Source: DATIXJ01 sp963714795
GTDB taxonomy: Bacteria > Bacteroidota > Ignavibacteria > UBA10030 > SZUA-254
Reading direction: 5' to 3'
DNA length: 64,000 nt
Assembly: GCA_963714795.1 (NCBI GenBank)
Contig: CAVQPS010000009.1
Location: 124,001 to 188,000 of the forward strand
Part shown: piece by piece, positions 28,263 through 37,709 of the stretch
How positions within the stretch are numbered: the first letter of the stretch is position 1
Layout: each line of letters opens with the position of its first letter
Notes under the pieces: model-generated
What the model saw: only the letters and a program-made list of their open reading frames with translations
What the model was told of the DNA's origin: nothing
Database searches by the model: none
Translations under genes and position numbers: made by a program

Positions 28263-29894
28263 CTTTTCCGGTGCAGAGATGCCCAAGATTGCAAACCCGT
28301 TGGCAAGAACAGTCTTTACGGCAACGCACAAAGCAATACGGGCAGAGGCAAGGTGCGGATCTTCGGTGAGCACGCGGTGAGCATGGTAAAATTTGTGGAA
28401 GCATCCGGAAACGTCGTGTAAATATTCCGCCAGGCGGTGCGGCTCGAAAGTGAGCGCGCACGATTCCACCATATCGGGAAATTCCGTCAGCACTTTAATC
28501 AGCGATAATTCTTCCGGCTCGACCAGCAGATCGTCGTTCATCGAATCGGTATACCGGACGCCGATCTCCTCGGCATGCCGTATGATGCTCGCAATGCGCG
28601 CGTGGGCATATTGCAAATAATACACCGGATTTTGTTCCGATTGTTCTTTCGCAAGACCGAGATCGAAGTTCAAATGACTGCCGATGCCGCGCATCAGGAA
28701 GAAATACCGGACGACGTCGGCATTCGTTTCATCGATCAGCTCATCGAGCGTGATGAAATTCGCTTTCCGTGTCGACATCTTCACCACCTCGCCGTTCTGC
28801 ACGATCGTCACGAATTGATGAATCAACACTTTCACCATCGACGGATCGTACCCGAGCGCTTTCAATCCTGCCAGCACATCGGGATAGGTTGCGACATGAT
28901 CCGCTCCGAGCACATCGATAATCAAATCAAATCCGCGACGAATTTTTTCACGATGATAGGCAATATCCGGCAAACGGTATGTCGGCTCGCCGGAACTTTT
29001 AACAATCACTTTATCTTTTTCACCGCCGAAGACGGTCGACTTGAACCAGATCGCCCCGTCCTGATCGTATGCAAGATCCCGTTTGCGGAATTCATCGATC
29101 ACTTCCTGAACTTTTCCGGTTTCGTACAGAGTGTTTTCATTATAAAATACATCGTGCACAATGCCGATCCGCGCCAGAGTCTTCTTGATATCTTCAAAAA
29201 TTTCCTGTTCGGCAGTTGAACGGCAAAGATCCGTCAGCTTTTCGCCTTCCGGCAATCGTCCATGTTTTTCAAGAACACGCTGTGCAATATCTTTGATGTA
29301 TTCGCCCTGATAATAATCTTCCGGAAACGATATATCCTCGCCGAGCAATTCGAGATAGCGAAGGCGGACAGAATCGCCGAGCATGCGCATCTGTCTTCCG
29401 GCATTATTGAAATAATATTCGCGGGTAACATCATAGTTCGACCATTCGAGCAAACGTGCAACGGTATCGCCGAAGACTGCGCCGCGGCCGTGGCCGACAG
29501 TTAGCGGTCCGGTCGGATTCGCGCTGACAAATTCCACCTGTGTTTTTTTCCGGTTCCCGAGATTTACCCGCCCAAACTGTTTCGAGAGTCGAATGATTTC
29601 ATGAAGCTGCTTCCGGTAAAATTTGTCGGTGAAATGAAAATTGATAAATCCCGGTCCGGCAATTTCAACACGATCGACGAGCGTAGGATCGAGTTGAAGA
29701 CGGTCGACGATCTGCTGGGCAAACGGGCGCGGGTTGGTCTTGGCAGATTTGGCAACGACCATCGCAATATTGGTCGTGAGATCGCCGTGTTCAGGATTCC
29801 GTGGTTTCTCAAATGTCGGAGCGGGGACATGATTCAGAGCGGGATTGATTTCTGCAAGAGCATGTGTGACACGCTCGCGTAAATATTGCTTCAT
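28257..29894 (-). CDS. argS: Arginyl-tRNA synthetase
   Basis: Charges tRNA-Arg in the cytoplasm. 545 residues, normal length. The N-terminal additional domain is followed by the class I site NPTGPLTVGHGRGAV (HIGH-equivalent), the catalytic core, KMSTRKANF (KMSKS-equivalent), and the DALR anticodon-binding C-terminal domain. The ATG overlaps the rsfS stop by four bases, so the two are translationally coupled. It ends head-to-head 7 bases from the end of the decayed cargo gene, and its last codon and stop fall inside the duplicated unit. Confidence 0.97.
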   Translation of the reverse strand: MKQYLRERVTHALAEINPALNHVPAPTFEKPRNPEHGDLTTNIAMVVAKSAKTNPRPFAQQIVDRLQLDPTLVDRVEIAGPGFINFHFTDKFYRKQLHEIIRLSKQFGRVNLGNRKKTQVEFVSANPTGPLTVGHGRGAVFGDTVARLLEWSNYDVTREYYFNNAGRQMRMLGDSVRLRYLELLGEDISFPEDYYQGEYIKDIAQRVLEKHGRLPEGEKLTDLCRSTAEQEIFEDIKKTLARIGIVHDVFYNENTLYETGKVQEVIDEFRKRDLAYDQDGAIWFKSTVFGGEKDKVIVKSSGEPTYRLPDIAYHREKIRRGFDLIIDVLGADHVATYPDVLAGLKALGYDPSMVKVLIHQFVTIVQNGEVVKMSTRKANFITLDELIDETNADVVRYFFLMRGIGSHLNFDLGLAKEQSEQNPVYYLQYAHARIASIIRHAEEIGVRYTDSMNDDLLVEPEELSLIKVLTEFPDMVESCALTFEPHRLAEYLHDVSGCFHKFYHAHRVLTEDPHLASARIALCVAVKTVLANGFAILGISAPEKM

Positions 29895-30286
29895 TTCTTT
29901 GCCGCAGTTTTTCTTTTTCGGACCGGAGCTTTCGCAACCGGTTCATCGGCAATCACCTCGATTTTTGCATCTCCCCAGAGCTTTTCGAGAGCATAATATT
30001 TCCGTGCATCCTTATGAAAGATGTGAACGACCACATCGACAAAATCGATCAGGACCCATTGCCGGCGCGACAATCCTTCCTGATGCCATGCACGGGCTCC
30101 GATCTTATCCGTTTCGTCGGCAATATGATCGGCGATGGCTTTCACCTGCACATCGGAATCAGCCGAGCAGACGATAAAAAAGTCAGCCATGTCGGTGACT
30201 TTTCGTAAATCCAGTAATGTAACATTCAGAGCTTTTTTTGCGAGCGCAAACTGCGCAATCTTTTTAGCAAGTGTTCGAGAGGTCAA
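29891..30286 (-). CDS. rsfS: Ribosomal silencing factor RsfS
   Basis: 131 residues, DUF143 family. LAKKIAQFALAKKAL, VTLLDLRKVTDMADFFIVCSADSDVQVKAIA and YYALEKLWGDAKIEV are typical. RsfS binds ribosomal protein L14 and blocks subunit joining under starvation. The start is a TTG at 30286 with no clear ribosome binding site, which makes the exact start uncertain, but family N-termini begin at about this point. It follows the LytR_C gene by 15 bases and overlaps argS. The lysine-rich tail (KAPVRKRKTAAKK) is an extension. Confidence 0.93.
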   Translation of the reverse strand: MTSRTLAKKIAQFALAKKALNVTLLDLRKVTDMADFFIVCSADSDVQVKAIADHIADETDKIGARAWHQEGLSRRQWVLIDFVDVVVHIFHKDARKYYALEKLWGDAKIEVIADEPVAKAPVRKRKTAAKK

Positions 30287-30301
30287 TGGCTTTTGTTATG
30301 A

Positions 30302-30721
30302 TTATTGTGAAATATGTAAGGTTCCGTAATCTTTTCCGATCACCACGGAAACATCGACAAAGTAATCGGGATTTAATTGCTGAATAACATTCTTATCGGA
30401 AACGCCGAGCGCCGCCGCAACCTGCCGGGCAGATTGCAAATTTCCCACACGATCAATCACCAGCGTTTGCGGAATGTTCGACGTTTTATAATTTTTCATC
30501 TCGACGACATCGAATCCGTTTTTCCGGAGATATGTCGTGAGTTTTGCCGCAATACCTTTTTCACCGCAGCCGTTCAACAGGTCGAGCTGTATGACTTTCT
30601 CTGTTTTCGAAGCCGCTGCTGCATCACGGTTCTGCTGACTGCTGCGCGCAATAAATGCATACGAAAGATAGCCGACAATAAGTATCAAAACGGCCACCAC
30701 GGCAGTCAGGACGGTTGTCAT
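30302..30721 (-). CDS. Membrane-anchored LytR_C-domain protein
   Basis: 139 residues: one membrane helix at 2-24, a short linker, and a LytR/CpsA/Psr C-terminal domain (VIQLDLLNGCGEKGIAAKLTTYL, VVEMKNYKT, LVIDRVGNLQSARQVAAALGV). The domain occurs alone, without the LCP phosphotransferase part. Function of stand-alone LytR_C proteins is unknown. The frame is open a little upstream, with a strongly basic stretch but no start codon there, so ATG 30721 is used. It lies just before rsfS, a common neighbourhood. Confidence 0.8.
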   Translation of the reverse strand: MTTVLTAVVAVLILIVGYLSYAFIARSSQQNRDAAAASKTEKVIQLDLLNGCGEKGIAAKLTTYLRKNGFDVVEMKNYKTSNIPQTLVIDRVGNLQSARQVAAALGVSDKNVIQQLNPDYFVDVSVVIGKDYGTLHISQ

Positions 30722-30794
30722 CGTCTTTCGTGATGATATGCGTTTTCTTCGATTGATCCGGACTCGCCGGTTGTTGATCCATAATTCAGGAAAT

Positions 30795-30832
30795 AAAAAA
30801 CCGAGTTAGCCTTCCGAAGAAGACTAACTCGG
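30795..30832 (-). terminator. Rho-independent terminator
   Basis: On the minus strand CCGAGTTAG-T-CTTC-TTCG-GAAG-G-CTAACTCGG (30832-30801) folds into a long stem with one internal mismatch and a stable TTCG loop, followed by six T (30800-30795). It lies 43 bases behind the stop of the small secreted protein gene and ends its transcript before the LytR_C-rsfS-argS operon begins. Confidence 0.9.
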
Positions 30833-30874
30833 CGAGAACGTTTGGTAATACCTATTCAAAATACTCAACGGTAA

Positions 30875-31369
30875 TTATTGATCTCCCCAATTACTGGAGA
30901 ACGGAGACATCCCGTACCAGGGATTGTACATTCCGTAATAATTCCCCGGAAGATGATAGTATTGAACTTTGATAGAAAAATTTTGCGACGGCTTATAACT
31001 CAATTCGGCACGGCTCAGGAAAAGCCCGTTCAGGGCGCTCTGATACGGCGTCGACGCACCCAGCGGCGTTCCCTGCAATGTCAGATCGACCCGGACATTC
31101 AACGGATCGGCAATTTTATAGAACATGCTGTTGGTATACGATGCAACAGAAAGTCCGGTGCCGCCGGCAGAGATATAACTGTATGAAAGACTATTTTGCA
31201 TGGAAAAATTTTCGGGATTGAAAAATCCCAACAAATTGCCGATCGTTGGTGCAGGGTGAACAAGCGATTGAGAAGCACTCGGCTGATCATCGAAATCCGA
31301 CTTCAATTGCGCGTGAACGCCTGCCGAACACCACATCAATACGGCAATCAACAGAACGAACGTTTTCAT
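30875..31369 (-). CDS. Small secreted protein, unknown function
   Basis: 164 residues from ATG 31369, chosen because AGGA lies six bases upstream and the signal peptide MKTFVLLIAVLMWCSAGVHAQ then starts properly. The mature part is rich in Ser, Asn and aromatic residues (SLSYSYISAGG, LSYKPSQNFSIKVQYYHLPGNYYG), suggesting short amphipathic beta strands as in small outer-membrane-associated proteins. No catalytic motif or sorting domain. It has its own strong terminator and so is probably a single-gene transcript. Confidence 0.7.
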   Translation of the reverse strand: MKTFVLLIAVLMWCSAGVHAQLKSDFDDQPSASQSLVHPAPTIGNLLGFFNPENFSMQNSLSYSYISAGGTGLSVASYTNSMFYKIADPLNVRVDLTLQGTPLGASTPYQSALNGLFLSRAELSYKPSQNFSIKVQYYHLPGNYYGMYNPWYGMSPFSSNWGDQ

Positions 31370-31427
31370 AGTCGATCCTATCATAATCTTCATAATTATA
31401 CAGAAAATCGGTTAGATTGTCAAACCG

Positions 31428-32198
31428 TCAATTGGGCGCACGCGAAGCGATAATCGACCGGGCAAATTCAAGCTGGGCGGGGTCGTTAATTCCCATAACT
31501 TCAATGGTATCAATGGCTTTCACGGCAGAAACACGCCAATTATTTTTCCAAAACATTTCAAAAACATCGGTCAAATAATATTCACCCTGAACATTATTGG
31601 GTGATAATTGCCGGAGACAATCAAAGAGCTTCTGCTTATTAAACAGGTAAATGCCGGAATTAATTTCCCGTATGCCAAGTTCTTTTTTCGATGCATCTTT
31701 GTGTTCGACGATTTTTTTGACACTGCCGTCATCATTATGAATGATGCGTCCGTAACCGGTCGGGTCGTCGATATCCGCTGTCAGAATAGTCGCAACCGCC
31801 TGGCTTGTCCGGTGATAACCGATAAGGGCTTTCGTGGTTTTTTCCGTCAGCAGAGGAACGTCGCCGGACAGGATCAGCACATCGCCTTCAAAATCCTTCA
31901 GCAGATCTTCCGTCTGGAGAACGGCATGACCCGTTCCGAGCTGTTGTGCCTGTTCAACGAATTCGACGGAAGGAGTTTTTTTCGACAGGTAATCCATCAC
32001 CATCTGTTTCTGCCAGCCGACCACAATTAATGTGCGCGCCGATTGAACCACAGTGGCAAGCTCTACGACATATTCCACCATCGGTTTCCCGTTGATTTCG
32101 TACATCACTTTTGCCATATCCGGATTGTTCATTCGTTTTCCTTTGCCGGCGGCAAGAATCACGACTGCTAACAGAGGCGGTTTTGAAGTATCGGTCAT
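31428..32198 (-). CDS. GlmU-like nucleotidyltransferase without acetyltransferase domain
   Basis: 256 residues. VVILAAGKGKRMN (sugar-nucleotide pyrophosphorylase signature), QLGTGHAVLQTE, LILSGDVPLL, GYGRII and EINSGIYLF match the N-terminal uridylyltransferase domain of GlmU. The left-handed beta-helix acetyltransferase domain is absent, the protein ending soon after the catalytic core. It likely makes UDP-GlcNAc from GlcNAc-1-phosphate or a related NDP-sugar. A separate acetyltransferase would be needed if this is the only GlmU. It follows panC by 9 bases. Confidence 0.85.
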   Translation of the reverse strand: MTDTSKPPLLAVVILAAGKGKRMNNPDMAKVMYEINGKPMVEYVVELATVVQSARTLIVVGWQKQMVMDYLSKKTPSVEFVEQAQQLGTGHAVLQTEDLLKDFEGDVLILSGDVPLLTEKTTKALIGYHRTSQAVATILTADIDDPTGYGRIIHNDDGSVKKIVEHKDASKKELGIREINSGIYLFNKQKLFDCLRQLSPNNVQGEYYLTDVFEMFWKNNWRVSAVKAIDTIEVMGINDPAQLEFARSIIASRAPN

Positions 32199-32207
32199 AA
32201 CAAAAAA

Positions 32208-33059
32208 TCAAATTGTCAGAAGAAGATTATCGATGAGCCGCGTCGTACCGAATCGAACGGCAAGTGATACCAGAATCTGCATCCCGGAAACCAAGGTTGA
32301 ACATTCCTGCAATGTCATGGCATCGGCGATCGAAATATAATCAATGCGTGCAGATGGTTTACGCGAAATCATTTTGGACATTTCGGTGATGATGGCGGAG
32401 GATTGCCGCTCACCTTGTTCGATCATTTCACGTGCACGACCGAGAGATTGAGAAAGCACAACGCTATCGGCACGGTCCGCTGATGAAAGATACACGTTTC
32501 TGGAACTCATTGCAAGTCCGTCCGGTTCCCGGACTATCGGAGCAACGATGATTTCAATATCAAAATTCAAATCTTTTACCATTTTTTTAATAACCGCAAC
32601 CTGCTGTGCATCTTTTTGTCCAAAAACCGCAATTTGCGGATTAACGATGTTGAACAATTTCGCCACAATCGTCGTCACGCCGCGAAAATGGATCGGGCGT
32701 GAAGCTCCTTCGAGCACTGTAGTTAATTCTTCAACATGAACATACGTGGAATAATTTCCGGGATACATCTCCGAGGTTTCGGGAATAAAAAGATAATCGG
32801 TGCCGGCAGAGGAAGCGATTTTCTTATCATGTTCGATATCCCGCGGATATTTTGAAAAATCTTCGTTCGGTCCAAACTGTGTCGGGTTGACAAAAATTGT
32901 GGTTACGACAATATCGGCATGCCGTTTGGCAAGACGGATCAAACTTGAATGGCCTTCATGCAAAAAGCCCATCGTCGGAACAGTGCCGATTTTTTTCCCT
33001 TGTGCCTGAAGATTGCGGGAAAGAGATTGCATTTCCGAAATCGTCGAAATGATGGTCAC
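32208..33059 (-). CDS. panC: Pantoate-beta-alanine ligase
   Basis: The last step of pantothenate synthesis: ATP-dependent joining of pantoate and beta-alanine, in the cytoplasm. 283 residues, normal length. PTMGFLHEGHSSLI holds the HIGH-type site, FVNPTQFGPNEDF and FGQKDAQQ follow, and the KMSKS-equivalent is MSSRNVYLS. The GTG start overlaps the stop of the upstream barrel gene (GTGA), an odd pairing of a housekeeping gene with an envelope module. panB, panD and panE are not in the window. Confidence 0.97.
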   Translation of the reverse strand: MTIISTISEMQSLSRNLQAQGKKIGTVPTMGFLHEGHSSLIRLAKRHADIVVTTIFVNPTQFGPNEDFSKYPRDIEHDKKIASSAGTDYLFIPETSEMYPGNYSTYVHVEELTTVLEGASRPIHFRGVTTIVAKLFNIVNPQIAVFGQKDAQQVAVIKKMVKDLNFDIEIIVAPIVREPDGLAMSSRNVYLSSADRADSVVLSQSLGRAREMIEQGERQSSAIITEMSKMISRKPSARIDYISIADAMTLQECSTLVSGMQILVSLAVRFGTTRLIDNLLLTI

Positions 33060-34684
33060 TGAATATTCACCTTTGCATTAATCATGATGGAACGCCCCGG
33101 TGCAAGATAGCTATTCCACCATTGATACGCCGTGTTGAAAAGATTATCGATGGTCGCAGAGACGACCACTTTGTTTACAACAATCGTCGAGCATCCCGCC
33201 GACAATATCGCATGGTCACCAAGAGTTGTCGTTGCCGCACGATCGACATTTTGCTTGCTCACATATTCAAGCGTGGACCAGACGGTAACCGGCGAGCCGA
33301 ATGATGTTTCTCCACGTGCACCGATATGCACGAGCGGAGTCATCGGCAATTGTGTCGTCGTCCCGTCTTCTACCATCGGTTGAATCACACCGAAGAGTGA
33401 AAGGAGCAAATCATGTTCCAACCGGAATGTTGCATCGCCACGAAAGAATAATTTTGATGCATCGACATAGTCCAAATAAATTTCTCCGTGATCGGCAATC
33501 ACGATTGCCGTATTGGACGATTTGGCGAATGAGCCGTTGATTTCGAGCGAAAGAATTCCGCTGTTGTACCAGAATGTTCCGCCGAACTGTACCGGTTTTC
33601 GCTCCGGACGGATGTCCGGTTCGCGGACCAAATACGGAATTTGTTTGATATATTCGCTGTATGTTTCGAGTGTCATTTCGGGCCGCAGCCACAAACTGAA
33701 AACACGATCATGATCGAATTCCCATTTCACTTCTCCGAACGGAGCGATGATCATGCGGTCATCACCGTTGTTGCCTGTTCCATCGTCGTACTTTCCGCCG
33801 AGTTCCAATGAAACACGGTCGACGAGTTGCCATCGCCCGCCGACGGAAAGATTGATAAGCCGCGGAGATTGGGCTGCACTATTATAGTCAAGTGAAGAAC
33901 CAATGTAAGAAAAATGTGTCAGAACCTGAACACTATCGACATTCGTTTTATAGGAAGCTTCAACAGACGGAGAAACTGCCGAAGCACCCGAATCCACACC
34001 AAGCCGTTGATCGGTCAACGAACGGATATCGGCCGAAAAATTCAAATCAAGAGCATTCGATTCACGATTGACCGTACCGAATCCGATATTCATCGATACG
34101 TCGTTGTTTGTCCGGTCAACCGTTGTATCCACAAATCCAAAAAGACCATACGAATCGTGCTCAACGCGCATTCCGCCCGTCACACGAAACATATTCAGAA
34201 CGGTATTATCCGTAGGAATGAGACTATGGCCATGGACTTCCGCATCGACGGATGACCCTGATGCGTGATCGGTATGCCCTTGCGTCGTATTGAACCCGGC
34301 ATTACCATAGACACCCCACAACTTCTCATTGTAGTCGACAAATCCACGAGCATTACCGGTCGTAAAACTGCCAAGCGACGCTTCTCCGGAAACATGAAGC
34401 GGGACAAGCGGTTCTTCATACCGCGGCAAAGCACCGACCGGAAGCGGCATTGCGGGACGTTCATTCAGCAACGATGTATCCGGCGGCGGTGCATCAAAAA
34501 TATTGACATCGTAAATTTCCCCTTTGCGTGCGAACGGGAGTGTGATGGCTTTTTTTCCGACAATCGTGATCTCGGGAATTTCAAGTTTCGGCATGCCGGC
34601 AGTATCTTTCACGGCAGACTGCTCCTGCGCAAAACACGGAGTTCCGATCATCAACATCAATATGAAAGCAAACAGTCGTTTCAT
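33056..34684 (-). CDS. TonB-receptor-like outer-membrane barrel without plug
   Basis: 542 residues: signal peptide MKRLFAFILMLMIGTPCFA, a short N-terminal region (IPEITIVGKKAI, similar to a TonB box environment), then a long series of amphipathic strands with aromatic ends typical of a beta barrel, finishing MINAKVNIQ. The strand pattern resembles the barrel of TonB-dependent receptors (YVSKQNVDRAATT, NLFNTAYQWWNSYLAPGRS), but no plug domain is present. It overlaps the TPR gene upstream by four bases and lies in the same run as OmpA-like and TonB genes. Substrate unknown. Confidence 0.75.
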   Translation of the reverse strand: MKRLFAFILMLMIGTPCFAQEQSAVKDTAGMPKLEIPEITIVGKKAITLPFARKGEIYDVNIFDAPPPDTSLLNERPAMPLPVGALPRYEEPLVPLHVSGEASLGSFTTGNARGFVDYNEKLWGVYGNAGFNTTQGHTDHASGSSVDAEVHGHSLIPTDNTVLNMFRVTGGMRVEHDSYGLFGFVDTTVDRTNNDVSMNIGFGTVNRESNALDLNFSADIRSLTDQRLGVDSGASAVSPSVEASYKTNVDSVQVLTHFSYIGSSLDYNSAAQSPRLINLSVGGRWQLVDRVSLELGGKYDDGTGNNGDDRMIIAPFGEVKWEFDHDRVFSLWLRPEMTLETYSEYIKQIPYLVREPDIRPERKPVQFGGTFWYNSGILSLEINGSFAKSSNTAIVIADHGEIYLDYVDASKLFFRGDATFRLEHDLLLSLFGVIQPMVEDGTTTQLPMTPLVHIGARGETSFGSPVTVWSTLEYVSKQNVDRAATTTLGDHAILSAGCSTIVVNKVVVSATIDNLFNTAYQWWNSYLAPGRSIMINAKVNIQ

Positions 34685-37600
34685 CGGCGTAATTTCTTTA
34701 AACGTTGTTGTGCTTCATTTTTCAAAATCGGATCAACTGCCGTCGCGACAAGCTTTTCGTACGATGCCCTCGCCTGCTTGCGGTCATGCAATTTCTCGTA
34801 CGATTCTCCCAATCCCATCCGCGCACGATCGATCATCAACGGATAGTCGGTATATTGGCGGATAACATCATTATACGCCTGCAAGGCGTCGGGATATTTC
34901 TTCATCAGGAGAAAATTGTCAGCGATCATGTTCAATGCCTCGGCAGCGATGTCATCACTGCGGCGATTCACCACGACCGACAGTGAATCGACGGCAGAAC
35001 GGTAATCTTTTTGAGACGAAATGATTTGTGCGATCTGCAAACGGCTCCGGTCGGCAAAGACATCGTTCGGAAAATTCTGAATGATGATTTGAAAACGTTC
35101 GCGTGCCGAATGTTTATCACCGCTGTTGGAACGTGCGACGGCATCATAATATTGCGCTTCCGATCGGAGCGGCGATTCGGGATACGAATGCTCGAACGGA
35201 TCGAGAACGCCGATGGCGTCTTTATCCTGATGCAGTTTCACATCGGCAATGCCGAGCGCCAGCGTTGCTGCGGGAGCAACATCGGTTTCCGGAAAATCTT
35301 TTACCACCTGTTTATAATATGAAATTGCGCGCGGCAGATTGTTTTCAAGTTCGAAGGTTCTGCCGAGTTGGTGAAGCGCTTTCGCCTGAACGGCACGGCT
35401 CGGATGCGCCGAAAGAACGTGTTGATATTCCTGAATTGCTCCGCCGAAATCTCCCTGTCCGAACAGGATGTCGCCTTTTCGCAACAGCAATTCTTCAGAT
35501 GGTGTTTGAATCGACTGATTTTTCAGAAGGGTATCGATTTCGGCGATGGCACCGGCAGGTTTTCCTTCTCTTTCATACGCAAACTGCAGACCGTTCAGCG
35601 CATCAGGAACCAAAAGACTTTGCGGAAAGGTTTTTATCATTCCCTGATAGTACGCGGATGCGCTGTCATATTGTTTCAGATTATAAAACGAGTCGCCCAT
35701 GTTCAGCAAAACCCTCTGCATCAATTGGCTGTCCGGATATTTTTGCATCAGCATCCGGAGTTCGGTAATTGCCATCGGATATTCCTCCAGAGAAAAATAT
35801 TCCCATCCAATATTGAACTGAACGACCTCATCATACATCGATGAAGGGAATTTGGTCAGGAAATTCCTGAGTTCCTGGATACCGCGGTCGGATTCCCCGC
35901 TTTGAATAAACGACATGGCAACCTGAAAAGCGGCATACTCGATCGTTCTGCTGTCTGTCCGTTTTGAAGCAAGCGCGGCGTACATCGAATCGGCTTTTTC
36001 ATACCTGCCCATGAAGAAGTAACAATCCGCGCACCGCAACGAGGCATCGAGAATATTCTTGCTGTCGGGATAATCTTTGGAAAACCGTTCGAACGCATTT
36101 GCCGCCTGTGAAAATTTTTTCTGTTCGAACATCGACCAAGCGAGACCGTACGCAGCATCGGATCGTTTGGGGTTTGATGGGAAACATGCGAAGCGCGTCA
36201 TCGTACGCACGTTCCGATTCATCGAAACGGTAATCCTGATATAAGGCTTCCCCTTTCCAGACATATCCTTCGGCGGCATGTGAATCTTTCGGAAACCGGT
36301 CCAAAAAATTCCCGAACATTTGCGCGCTGGTCTTGAATCTGCCGAGGTGATAAAGACAAATTCCTTCCTGAAATAATGACGGGGCGAGAAGATCATCGGA
36401 ACTGCCGAGACGCCGGACCTGACTGAAAGCAAATTGTGCATTGGAAAAATCGCTCAACGCGACATTTGTTTCCCCCAGCATACGGTACGATTGCGGCTGC
36501 CGGCTGCTTCCGGGAAACATGCGGGCAGCAAGTTCAAAATACCTTCGTGCGTCGCGGTAATGCTTTTCACGGTATTTTTCCATCCCCAACTGGAAATATG
36601 CCTGCTCGGCATACGAATCATAGGGCGATCGTTCGGTCAATGAATCGAACCGGTCTTCCGCATCGTTCGGCATATTCTGCAGAAGAGCCAGCACACCGCT
36701 TTCATACAATGACACGAACGCCAACGAATCATTCCCGGTGCCGAGCGAATCGAATACCTGCCGCGCCCCGGTATAATCGTATTTCTTCAGCAGCGCCCAC
36801 CCGATATTGAATTGCGCTTTTTTCGCAAAACGGCTGTCGGAAAATTCTTTCAGAAAATCTTCGTACTCGATCCGGGCATTGTCGTACCGCGCAAGCCGCA
36901 TATCTGATTCGGCACGAAGAAGAGAATATTCTTCCACGGTTCGATTCGACGGCACCGATCCTTGCAGCAACGCCCGCGCACGCTCCGCATTTCCCGTCCG
37001 CAACGAAAGCGATGCAAGCCGGATCCGGACTTCAGAAAGAAGGTTGCTCTGCGGAAATTCCACGAGAAATTTTTCGAGAAGTTGAATCGCTTCCGTATAT
37101 GCTGCACGACGTTCGAGCGATAGTGCCCATCCCATCAATGCGATATCACGATAGTTCGATTCCGGAGAATTCTCGTATGCAGACCGCAGGTCCGTTTCGG
37201 CAAATTGCCAGTCACCGCGGTCCAGGTGTTCCATTGCCCTCCAGAAATATGCAGCGCCGATTTTACGATGGTATGGATACTGGCTGACGAATGCATCGAG
37301 TGCTGCGCGCGATTCGGCCAGCCGGCGTGTTTGAAATGCACTTACCCCCTGCACGATGAGCGCTGAAGAACGCTGTGCGTCGTTCGGATATTTGTCCAAA
37401 AAAATCGCCGACCATTGATATGCATCTTCATATTCCTGATCTTCGAACGAGCTTTCCATCAGGATATATATTCCGTCGCGTATTTCTCCGACGGTATGAA
37501 GATGTGTAAGAGCGGGGAGTACTTCCTGGCGGGCAACATGATAACTGCCGATCGATATCCATTGATCGGCGCGAGGGAGATCGTCCGGAAACGGAGATTG

Positions 37601-37702
37601 GTTAACGGAAGGAACCTGTGCGCCGGCAAATACCGCCAGCCCGGCAACGAGAACTGCCGTGGAGAACAGTATCCGCAATATTCGTGCTAACGGTTGGAGC
37701 AA
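34681..37702 (-). CDS. Long tetratricopeptide-repeat periplasmic protein, frameshifted
   Basis: About 1000 residues when joined: signal peptide (LARILRILFSTAVLVAGLAVFAGA) then roughly twenty TPR-like units (YPNDAQRSSALIVQGVSAF, NIGWEYFSLEEYPMAITELR, ALHQLGRTFELENNLPRAI and so on), i.e. a long superhelical scaffold like enlarged YbgF/CpoB or BamD modules. The frame changes near 36178 in a CCC run, with FPIKPQ in one frame and PSNPKRSD in the other. The TTG start at 37702 has GGAG upstream overlapping the OmpA gene stop. It ends with a four-base overlap to the barrel gene. Binding partners are unknown. Confidence 0.8.
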
Positions 37703-37709
37703 TTCGCGA

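Noticed and set aside
34681..37702. Two separate TPR genes with their own starts
   Set aside because: The second frame's first hundred codons are a shifted reading of the first gene, and the TPR pattern continues across a CCC run, so it is one gene with an indel.
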